Below the pieces are notes generated by a model. It saw nothing but the letters and a program-made list of their open reading frames with translations. It made no database searches and was not told the DNA's origin. Below, one piece after another: positions 1 to 5,074 of a stretch of DNA of 5,074 nucleotides. Both the position numbers and the translations under genes were made by a program. Source of the DNA: Cyanobacteria bacterium UBA8803. GTDB lineage: Bacteria > Cyanobacteriota > Cyanobacteriia > Cyanobacteriales > Coleofasciculaceae. Every line of letters begins with the position of its first letter. Within the stretch, counting starts at the first letter, position 1. The stretch is from the NCBI GenBank assembly GCA_003505715.1, contig DNXU01000156.1:179-5252 (forward strand). Direction: 5' to 3'.

Positions 1-2
1 GG

Positions 3-281
3 CTGTATTTGTTGGACAACCAAGCAGAGCGTGCCTATAAAGCGGCGCTCAAGGGGGTTAAGGTCGATCCCAATGCCGCCCAAGGCCGGGTCAATTTGGC
101 TGTGGCTATGTTAGAAACTGGTCAAACAGGTGTCCGCAAGCACATTGATGTTGTTAAACAGATGATAGCGATGGACTTAGAAGTCAGAGATGATTTGCAG
201 GAAAGTCTGGAAGATGGACTGACCAGGAAACCGGACTGGGCAAGTTTAAAGCGGGTTCAGAAATGGTTATTTGAGTCTTAA
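3..281 (+). CDS. C-terminal fragment of a helical TPR-like protein (5' end outside window)
   Basis: The reading frame is open at the left window edge and ends at TAA 279-281, leaving 92 codons of the C-terminus. The TTG at position 9 could serve as a start, but the frame continues upstream without a stop and there is no ribosome site before it, so I read this as a truncated gene. The fragment looks all-helical. The stretch from AERAYKAAL through VDPNAAQGRVNLAVAMLETG has the Ala/Leu/Gly spacing and the Pro-Asn-Ala turn of a tetratricopeptide repeat. It is followed by a charged, probably helical tail with two Trp residues (PDW, KWLFES). No signal peptide, catalytic motif or membrane segment is visible in what remains. 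TPR proteins usually mediate protein-protein contacts. The partner and role here cannot be told. It lies 111 bp upstream of the secretion pair on the same strand, and a functional link is unproven. Confidence 0.7.
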   Translation: MYLLDNQAERAYKAALKGVKVDPNAAQGRVNLAVAMLETGQTGVRKHIDVVKQMIAMDLEVRDDLQESLEDGLTRKPDWASLKRVQKWLFES

Positions 282-286
282 AGTTA

Positions 287-320
287 AAACGCAAAGATTA
301 GCGCGAAGGGGCGCAAAGTG
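287..320. repeat. Degenerate GCGCAAAG-type short tandem repeat, intergenic
   Basis: Three imperfect units of about 10-11 bp lie in a row: ACGCAAAGAT, TAGCGCGAAGG and GGCGCAAAGTG. Their shared core is (A/G)CGC(A/G)AAG. Repeats of this form are scattered between genes in many filamentous cyanobacteria, and their role is unknown. The second and third units also give GCGC at 301-304 and 311-314, which could form a 4-bp stem with a 6-base loop. There is no following T-tract, so I do not call it a terminator. The element fills about a third of the gap between the upstream gene and the exoprotein gene. A related array is embedded in coding sequence at 3341-3402. Confidence 0.55.
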
Positions 321-353
321 TGTTAAAGATAAGCCTGTACCGATGCGCTAATT

Positions 354-359
354 TATAAC
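354..359 (+). promoter_or_regulatory. Possible -10 box for the tpsA-tpsB pair
   Basis: TATAAC matches the TATAAT consensus at five of six bases and lies 33 bp before the preferred ATG. I see no convincing -35 hexamer 16-18 bp upstream (AAGCCT or similar occupies that place), and no clear NtcA-type GTA-N8-TAC site. This is a weak guess, supported mainly by position, since any promoter for the pair that is not shared with the upstream gene should lie in this gap. Confidence 0.2.
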
Positions 360-379
360 TCATACATCATCTCAGTGTC

Positions 380-385
380 AGGGGG
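380..385 (+). promoter_or_regulatory. Shine-Dalgarno deciding the exoprotein start
   Basis: AGGGGG ends 7 bases before ATG 393 and resembles the AGGAGG consensus. The alternative in-frame GTG at 375 has no purine-rich stretch at the right distance (its upstream sequence is CATACATCATCTCA) and would add only six residues before the signal peptide. ATG 393 is therefore preferred. Confidence 0.5.
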
Positions 386-392
386 CTTGGAA

Positions 393-3131
393 ATGTCAGA
401 GCGGAGTGCTAGGAGTTGGCAATATCCTTGGGTTGGTGCGTTGATTTTGAGTGGGGCGATCGCATTCTCTACACCTTGCGCCTTAGCTCAAATCACCAGC
501 GATAATACTTTAGGTACTGTAGTTGATCCTAACTTGGCAATTACAGGGGGCACAACGGTTGGCTCAAATTTGTTCCACAGTTTCAGCCTGTTTAGCGTGC
601 CCGATGGGGCAACGGCTGATTTTCAAAATGGCCTGAATATCGTCAATATCTTGTCGCGAGTGACGGGTGGGGAAGTCTCAAATATTCAGGGAATTATTAA
701 AGCTCAAGGGAATGCTAATCTTTTTCTGATGAATCCGAGCGGGATTGTGTTTGGGCCAAATGCTCGGTTAGATCTTAGAGGTTCCTTTGTCGGCACCACG
801 GCAAGTGCGCTCCGGTTTCCGGGGGGTGGTGAGTTTTCTATGACCTCACCTGTCGATTCGAGTAATACTTTACTGGTAGTTAATCCCTCAGCTCTGTTCT
901 TCAATCAAACCCCGGCTGGTGCAATTGTAAATCAATCTGGAGTTTTAGCAGTCGATCCAGGTCAGAATTTGTTTTTGGTGGGCGGTGATGTCACTCTGAA
1001 TGGGGGAATTGTGAGAGCGCCTGGGGGGCGAATTGAGTTAGGAGGATTGGCTACACCGGGAGTGGTAGAAATTGAAGGGCATCCTGAAGGTAGCAACCCA
1101 AACTTGAATTTTCCCAGTGTCAGGTTGAATTTCCCCGATGGCGTGACAGGCAGCAATGTCACTATTACCAATGGTGCTGTAGTGGATGTGGTTGCTAATG
1201 GCGGTGGCGATATTGTTATCAGTGGCCAAAATATAAATATTGCAGGAGCCAGTACAATTTGTGCTGGAATTGGCACCCCCTCCTCTTGCAATACGCCAAA
1301 GTCTGTTGCTGGAGAAGCTATCGGTCAGGCAGGAAATATTGGTTTCAATGCGACAGGGGCAGTCAGCATTAGCGGAGGAAGTCGAGTTGAAAGCGATCTC
1401 AATCCAGGAGCTATTGGCAATTCTGCCAATATTTTTGAGGCAATACAGAATGAAAATTTCTTCGGCTCTATCATTATCATGGCACCCTCCTTTTCCCTAA
1501 CGGGTCAAGCGGAAATCAGTACCACTACTTGGGGACAAGGCAGTGCTGGACTGGTCTTTTTAGATATTGATGGCCCCGTCTCCATTGATGATGGCAGAAT
1601 TTTTAGTACTGTTGAATCGGGGGCTCAAGGTAGTGCTGGTGGTATCCTGATTAGAGCCAACTCGCTCTCAATGACTAATAACGCTCAACTACAAACTCTA
1701 ATTAGGGGTGTCTCTGAGGATGGTAAGCCTGGAGGTAGTGGGGAGGCGGGGAGCGTACTCATTGAAACCACAGGCTCCGTCTCTCTTTCTCAGTCAGCTA
1801 TCTTCAGTACCATCGGTGAGGGTGCTGATGGCCGCTCGTACAACAATCCGTTTGGCGGCAACCTTTTTGGGACTGAAGGGACTATCGTTGGTTCTATTAT
1901 TATAAATAGCGACTCCCTATCCCTAACCGATAATTCTACCCTTGATGCCAGTACCTTAGGAACGGGCAATGCGGGAGCTGTACTGATAATTGCCAATGAT
2001 GAGGTAGATCTCACAAATGGGAGCGGCATTTTCAGTACAGTGGGAGAAAATGCCGCAGGGAATGCAGGTGGAGTGTATATTGTTGCTGAATCGCTCTCCA
2101 TCACCAATCCGCGTGATACCGCTGCCTCTGGACTGACTACCCAAACTGAAGGAGCAGGAGATGCTGGCCTAGTTATAATCCTGACGAGGAAAGATGTTTC
2201 TCTTAAAGGCAATAGTCTGATCTTAAGTACGGCGCTAGAAAATTCTTCTGGTGACTCTGGCGGTATTCTGATTGATGCTCGATCCGTTTTCCTCAAAGAG
2301 GGCGCAGCCATTAATGTTAATAACTTAGGGTTAGGAGAGGCAGGAGCTGTAATCATTGAAGCTGGTGAAGATATTATTTTGCTCGACGAAAGTCAAATCA
2401 CAGCGGTTGCTTTATCCGGCAATGGGGGAAATATCGAGTTAACCTCAGGAGATTTCTTACTGGCACTTGAGCGTAGCGAGATATCTACCACTTCAGGCAG
2501 TCTATTCAGTCCCGGCAACGGTGGAGATATTGATATAGACACTCGCTTTGTCATTGCTGCCCCTGCTAACAACAATGACATCAGTGCCAATGCCTTTGAT
2601 GGCAAAGGAGGCAATATTTTTATTATTGCGTCTCGTCTCTACGATATCGAGAAGCGACCCCTGTTCGATCTGACCAATGACATCAATGCCGACTCTGACT
2701 TCGGTACAGACGGCATCGTCACAACTAATGTCCTCAATGCCGACCCCACCCAAGGCTTAACCAACCTGCAAGAAAATCCGATAGACCCCGCTACGCTAAT
2801 TGCGGAAACCTGTGCTCCTCGTGGCGGCATAGCTGAGCGGCAAAAAAACCAATTCATCGTCACCGGACGCGGCGGATTACCCCCCGATCCAAATGCTGCC
2901 TTTCCCGGTGAAGCAGTGGTGACTGACTGGGGCACCCCGAACCAGGACGAGCAAAACAACACCCATTCAAATAATCCCACACTTCCTACTACCGCTCCAG
3001 AACCACCAATAGTCGAAGCTCAAGGCTGGGTATACGGGGAAAATGGCGATGTCATCTTCACCGCCCAAGCACCCACCGTTACCCCCAATAGTCCCGCACT
3101 GACACCCGCATCTACGTGCAATGTTTTCTAA
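393..3131 (+). CDS. Two-partner secretion exoprotein (TpsA, filamentous haemagglutinin-like)
   Basis: A 912-residue secreted surface or extracellular protein, probably exported by the TpsB encoded next to it. Residues 1-32 form a Sec signal peptide: a short basic start, a hydrophobic core at about 13-27, and a cleavage site after CALA. Residues 33 to about 270 match the TPS secretion domain, including NLFHSFSLFSVP (59-70) and the NPSGI box at 114-118, a variant of the family's NPNGI, flanked by FLM and VFGPNA. Residues 360-665 are bipartite repeats rich in small and beta-branched residues, marked by AG-V-I, IFST and SLS-T, as expected for a right-handed beta-helix. The C-terminus carries TGRGGLPPDPNAAF (824-837) and EAQGW...TAQAPTVTP (875-898), which I know as a conserved tail of cyanobacterial members. 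Mature cysteines are C290, C299, C807 and C909. No protease, haemolysin or CDI toxin domain is visible. Family assignment is firm, but the ligand and biological role (adhesion, aggregation, sheath) are unknown. Confidence 0.95.
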   Translation: MSERSARSWQYPWVGALILSGAIAFSTPCALAQITSDNTLGTVVDPNLAITGGTTVGSNLFHSFSLFSVPDGATADFQNGLNIVNILSRVTGGEVSNIQGIIKAQGNANLFLMNPSGIVFGPNARLDLRGSFVGTTASALRFPGGGEFSMTSPVDSSNTLLVVNPSALFFNQTPAGAIVNQSGVLAVDPGQNLFLVGGDVTLNGGIVRAPGGRIELGGLATPGVVEIEGHPEGSNPNLNFPSVRLNFPDGVTGSNVTITNGAVVDVVANGGGDIVISGQNINIAGASTICAGIGTPSSCNTPKSVAGEAIGQAGNIGFNATGAVSISGGSRVESDLNPGAIGNSANIFEAIQNENFFGSIIIMAPSFSLTGQAEISTTTWGQGSAGLVFLDIDGPVSIDDGRIFSTVESGAQGSAGGILIRANSLSMTNNAQLQTLIRGVSEDGKPGGSGEAGSVLIETTGSVSLSQSAIFSTIGEGADGRSYNNPFGGNLFGTEGTIVGSIIINSDSLSLTDNSTLDASTLGTGNAGAVLIIANDEVDLTNGSGIFSTVGENAAGNAGGVYIVAESLSITNPRDTAASGLTTQTEGAGDAGLVIILTRKDVSLKGNSLILSTALENSSGDSGGILIDARSVFLKEGAAINVNNLGLGEAGAVIIEAGEDIILLDESQITAVALSGNGGNIELTSGDFLLALERSEISTTSGSLFSPGNGGDIDIDTRFVIAAPANNNDISANAFDGKGGNIFIIASRLYDIEKRPLFDLTNDINADSDFGTDGIVTTNVLNADPTQGLTNLQENPIDPATLIAETCAPRGGIAERQKNQFIVTGRGGLPPDPNAAFPGEAVVTDWGTPNQDEQNNTHSNNPTLPTTAPEPPIVEAQGWVYGENGDVIFTAQAPTVTPNSPALTPASTCNVF
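456..463. repeat. HIP1 palindrome GCGATCGC
   Basis: A perfect HIP1 octamer, the highly iterated palindrome of many cyanobacterial genomes. It lies within the signal-peptide codons of the exoprotein (Gly-Ala-Ile-Ala). It is the only copy in the exoprotein gene. Confidence 0.9.
1533..2373 (+). repeat. Tandem bipartite beta-helix repeats in the exoprotein
   Basis: At protein level the segment repeats a two-part unit: AG-(x)-V-(x)-I, then a short turn, V-(S/D)-L, IFST-like, then G-(x)-AGG-(x)-I-(x)-I, SLS-(x)-T and a variable strand. The AG marker falls at residues 385, 452, 527, 591 and 650, giving spacings of 67, 75, 64 and 59. The IFST or ILST marker falls at 403, 470, 546 and 610, giving 67, 76 and 64. 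The units have diverged at DNA level, so they come from old duplications rather than recent copying. Length variation lies mostly in turns, for example the SYNNPFGGNLFGTEG insert around residues 482-496. Confidence 0.8.
3121..3131 (+). other. 11-bp overlap of tpsA stop and tpsB start
   Basis: The transporter's ATG (3121-3123) lies inside the last codons of the exoprotein, which ends at TAA 3129-3131, and the two genes are in different frames. There is no recognisable Shine-Dalgarno in the 20 bases before the ATG (GACACCCGCATCTACGTGCA). This fits translational coupling, in which ribosomes ending the first gene restart on the second. The arrangement indicates a single mRNA for both genes. Confidence 0.8.
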
Positions 3132-5064
3132 ACCGTTCCTCAACCCAGGTCATACCTTATTGCCATTGGGTTTAATAGGACTGACCAGTTTCCCAATCGC
3201 CGCACCAGCGCGATCGCAAACATTTGACGGCGGCTTGGGCAACGGATTTGGTAACGGATGTAACGGATGGATGGTGGAGGGGGGAGAAGGGATTAGTCAT
3301 TATATTAGCCCCTCTCTAGAAAATAAATTCTCTGTCAACACCTCTGTCTTTCCCCGCCCACCGCGTACCTCTCTTGCCCCCTCTGCGTACCTCTGCATTT
3401 CACAACCAAAAGAATTAACTCAACTTCCCACAATCCCAGATATACCCCCTCAAAGACCCACCACACCCCTACCAGAACCCCAACCTCCGTCCCCACCACC
3501 ATCGGAAGAATTACTCCAATCCCCACTCCCAGTTCCCGAAACCCCTGAACCCATCCCCGGTCAAGTCCCCGCCACTATTACCGTGTCAAGGTTCGAGTTT
3601 GAAGGCAATACAGTCATCTCCGATGAAGAACTCGCCGCAGCCACTGCTGAATTTACCAACCGCCCCCTACCATTTGCGGAAGTATTTGAAGTACGTTCTA
3701 AAATCACCCAACTCTACAGAGAACGAGGCTACATTAGCTCTGGAGCCATTATCCCCGCTCAAACCTTCCGGTCAGCAGATGGTGTGGTTAAAATCCAAGT
3801 TATTGAAGGCGGACTCGAAACCATTAACGTCACGGGTACGCGAAGACTCAACCCCGACTACATCCGCGATCGCATTTCCCTAAGAGCAGGTACGCCCTTA
3901 AATCGAGATACCCTTTTAGAAGCCCTGCAACTGCTGCAACTCGACCCCTTAATTGCCAACCTGTCAGCCGAACTCGCTGCCGGAACGCGACCGGGTTCGA
4001 GTGTGTTGACTGTGCAGGTAGAAGAAGCGAAAACCTGGAGAGGGGAATTTACTCTCAATAATAACCGCTCGCCCAGTATTGGCACTCTAGAGGCACAAGC
4101 TACCGTAACTCAAGCCAACTTAACCGGAGAGGGAGATGGTTTAAGTGTCAGCTATGGCCATACTCAGGGTAGCGATACTCTAGAGGGCAGTTACACTTAT
4201 CCCCTGAATGCTCGTAACGATACCCTCAGGTTGAGGATAAATTATAGCTTTAGTGATGTAGTAGAGGAACCCTTTGACCGGATCAATATTGAAGCAGATT
4301 CTCAGTATTACGAGCTAACTTGGCGTAAACCCCTCTTACAAAACCTGAATCGAGAATTTGCGATCGGGGTGACGGCTAGCAATCAGGAAAGTGATGTCAC
4401 CGTTTTTGACGTTCCGGTCAGATTATCACCTGGAGCAGATGAGGAAGGGCGGACTAGGGTTTCTGCTTTACGCTTTTTTCAGGAATGGACGCAAAGGAAC
4501 AACCGGGAAGTGTTTGCTGCTCGGTCTCAATTTAATCTTGGTCTGGGTATATTAGGCGCTACCACAAACGATGATGCGCCGGATAGTCGCTTTCTGTCTT
4601 GGCGAGGTCAGGTGCAATGGGTGCGTCTCCTCGCTCCTGATAGTTTATTAATTTTACGCGGGGACTTGCAGTTATCAGCTGATGAGTTGCTCAGATTAGA
4701 GCAGTTTGGTGTGGGCGGTCAAGATACCGTGCGGGGATATCGTCAGAATGTTTTCCTATCGGATAATGGCGCTTTTGCTTCGGCAGAAGCACGGTTTCCG
4801 ATTGCCCGGTGGCCTGGTTCTGACGGCCTTTTGCAGTTGGCTCCCTTTATTGATGTGGGTGGGGTCTGGAATAGTTCGGGGAATCCCGATCCCGAACCTG
4901 ACCCTAATATTTTGGTATCTGTGGGGTTGGGTTTGAGGTTGCGGTTGGGCGATCGCTTTTCGGCTCGCTTTGATTGGGGTATTCCTTTGGTGGATGTGAT
5001 TTCTAGCGATCGCACTTGGCAGGAAGAGGGGTTGTATTTTTCGGTTTTTTATCGGGTTTTTTGA
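3121..5064 (+). CDS. TpsB outer-membrane transporter (FhaC/ShlB family, Omp85 superfamily)
   Basis: A 647-residue pore protein that probably binds the neighbouring exoprotein in the periplasm and passes it across the outer membrane without nucleotide hydrolysis. Residues 1-32 are a signal peptide cleaved after ARS, which supports this ATG; the next in-frame Met (51) has no signal sequence. Residues 33-101 are an unusual Gly/Asn- and Ser-rich extension holding the protein's only cysteines (C47, C92). Residues 102-150 are a proline-rich linker. POTRA 1 spans about 152-229 (starting ITVSRFEFEGNTV, with GYISSGAIIPAQ) and POTRA 2 about 233-302. The barrel begins near 305 and runs to the end. Hallmarks are VRGY at 537-540, the loop-6 motif of Omp85 proteins, FIDVG at 576-580, and a last strand (GLYFSVFYRVF) ending in Phe as in outer-membrane barrels. 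FhaC-type proteins are usually about 550-600 residues, so the excess lies in the extension and linker. Family assignment is firm; substrate pairing rests on adjacency. Confidence 0.96.
   Translation: MFSKPFLNPGHTLLPLGLIGLTSFPIAAPARSQTFDGGLGNGFGNGCNGWMVEGGEGISHYISPSLENKFSVNTSVFPRPPRTSLAPSAYLCISQPKELTQLPTIPDIPPQRPTTPLPEPQPPSPPPSEELLQSPLPVPETPEPIPGQVPATITVSRFEFEGNTVISDEELAAATAEFTNRPLPFAEVFEVRSKITQLYRERGYISSGAIIPAQTFRSADGVVKIQVIEGGLETINVTGTRRLNPDYIRDRISLRAGTPLNRDTLLEALQLLQLDPLIANLSAELAAGTRPGSSVLTVQVEEAKTWRGEFTLNNNRSPSIGTLEAQATVTQANLTGEGDGLSVSYGHTQGSDTLEGSYTYPLNARNDTLRLRINYSFSDVVEEPFDRINIEADSQYYELTWRKPLLQNLNREFAIGVTASNQESDVTVFDVPVRLSPGADEEGRTRVSALRFFQEWTQRNNREVFAARSQFNLGLGILGATTNDDAPDSRFLSWRGQVQWVRLLAPDSLLILRGDLQLSADELLRLEQFGVGGQDTVRGYRQNVFLSDNGAFASAEARFPIARWPGSDGLLQLAPFIDVGGVWNSSGNPDPEPDPNILVSVGLGLRLRLGDRFSARFDWGIPLVDVISSDRTWQEEGLYFSVFYRVF
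3210..3217. repeat. HIP1 palindrome GCGATCGC
   Basis: A perfect HIP1 octamer at the signal-peptide cleavage region of the transporter (codons for Ala-Arg-Ser-Gln). Confidence 0.9.
3241..3269 (+). repeat. Short AACGGAT repeat encoding an Asn-Gly run
   Basis: AACGGAT occurs at 3241-3247, 3253-3259 and 3262-3268, with spacings of 12 and 9 bp, both multiples of three. Every copy is therefore read as Asn-Gly, giving NGFGNGCNGW just after the transporter's signal peptide. It looks like local slippage expansion tolerated in a flexible segment. Confidence 0.6.
3341..3402. repeat. Degenerate CCTCTGC/GCGTACCTCT repeat embedded in the transporter gene
   Basis: GCGTACCTCT occurs at 3363-3372 and 3385-3394, 22 bp apart. 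CCTCTGC occurs at 3380-3386 and 3390-3396, with a near copy CCTCTGT at 3341-3347. On the minus strand the array reads TGCAGAGGT, ACGCAGAGGGG, GCAAGAGAGGT, ACGCGG, in units of about 10-11 bp like the intergenic array at 287-320. The 22-bp spacing is not a multiple of three, so the two long copies are read in different codon phases (Arg-Thr-Ser versus Ala-Tyr-Leu). The repetition therefore exists in the DNA and not in the protein. Confidence 0.6.
3866..3873. repeat. HIP1 palindrome GCGATCGC
   Basis: A perfect HIP1 octamer in the codons for Arg-Asp-Arg-Ile of POTRA 2 in the transporter. Confidence 0.9.
4949..4956. repeat. HIP1 palindrome GCGATCGC
   Basis: A perfect HIP1 octamer in the codons for Gly-Asp-Arg in the C-terminal barrel strands of the transporter. 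Confidence 0.9.
5006..5013. repeat. HIP1 palindrome GCGATCGC
   Basis: A perfect HIP1 octamer 50 bp after the previous copy, in the codons for Ser-Asp-Arg-Thr near the transporter's C-terminus. Confidence 0.9.
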
Positions 5065-5074
5065 GAATTGGTTG

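Noticed and set aside
299..316. Possible terminator hairpin after the upstream gene
   Set aside because: The stem is only GCGC/GCGC, four base pairs, with no T-tract after it. It is better explained as part of the short repeat.
962..1291. A 109-codon minus-strand open frame rich in Pro and Ile
   Set aside because: It is a shadow of the TPS domain coding region. The hydrophobic stretches are only the complement of Gly/Asn/Val codons.
1790..2356. A 188-codon open frame on the minus strand inside the exoprotein gene
   Set aside because: It lies antisense to the repeat region. Its Ser/Pro/Ala-rich, repetitive content is what the reverse complement of Gly/Ser/Asn repeats gives. It has no recognisable domain.
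393..3131. Contact-dependent inhibition (CdiA-like) toxin
   Set aside because: There is no VENN motif, no C-terminal toxin domain and no small immunity gene downstream. The protein is also far shorter than CdiA.
3341..3402. Possible CRISPR array
   Set aside because: Units are 7-11 bp and degenerate, with no spacers of regular length and no cas genes. It is a simple dispersed repeat.
3217..3420. Frameshift or false start in the 5' part of the transporter gene, suggested by its noncoding look
   Set aside because: The frame is open without interruption from a good signal peptide through to POTRA 1, so the segment is translated even if its origin was noncoding.
4706..4936. A 76-codon plus-strand open frame that looks membrane-like
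   Set aside because: It lies in an alternative frame of the conserved TpsB barrel, where the VRGY and FIDVG motifs fix the true frame.

Overview
The window looks cyanobacterial. It has five perfect copies of the octamer GCGATCGC (HIP1) in about 5 kb, against a chance expectation well below one. It also carries short degenerate GCGCAAAG / GCAGAGGTAC repeats of the kind common in large-genome filamentous cyanobacteria, and a haemagglutinin-like protein whose C-terminal signature I know from cyanobacteria. No genus can be assigned from this sequence.

Layout: the left edge (3-281) is the 3' end of a helical, probably tetratricopeptide-repeat, protein of unknown role. A 111-bp gap follows, about a third of it filled by a degenerate repeat, with a weak -10-like box and a plausible Shine-Dalgarno. 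Next come two same-strand genes overlapping by 11 bp. The first (393-3131) encodes a 912-residue secreted beta-helical exoprotein of the two-partner secretion (TpsA, filamentous haemagglutinin-like) family. The second (3121-5064) encodes its outer-membrane transporter (TpsB, the FhaC/ShlB branch of Omp85). The window ends 10 bp after that stop.

Working model, from family knowledge: both proteins have Sec signal peptides. The exoprotein's N-terminal secretion domain is recognised in the periplasm by the two POTRA domains of the transporter. It then crosses the 16-strand barrel and folds outside into a right-handed beta-helix built here from bipartite repeats of 59-76 residues. The ligand or surface role is unknown.

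This is a recognisable system, not a new one. The points worth a second look are a dispersed DNA repeat read as protein inside the transporter's pre-POTRA extension, with copies in different codon phases; the restriction of the transporter's only two cysteines to that extension; a pair of far C-terminal cysteines in the exoprotein that could anchor it; and a C-rich block of about 1.3 kb that spans the gene junction and suggests a mosaic history.
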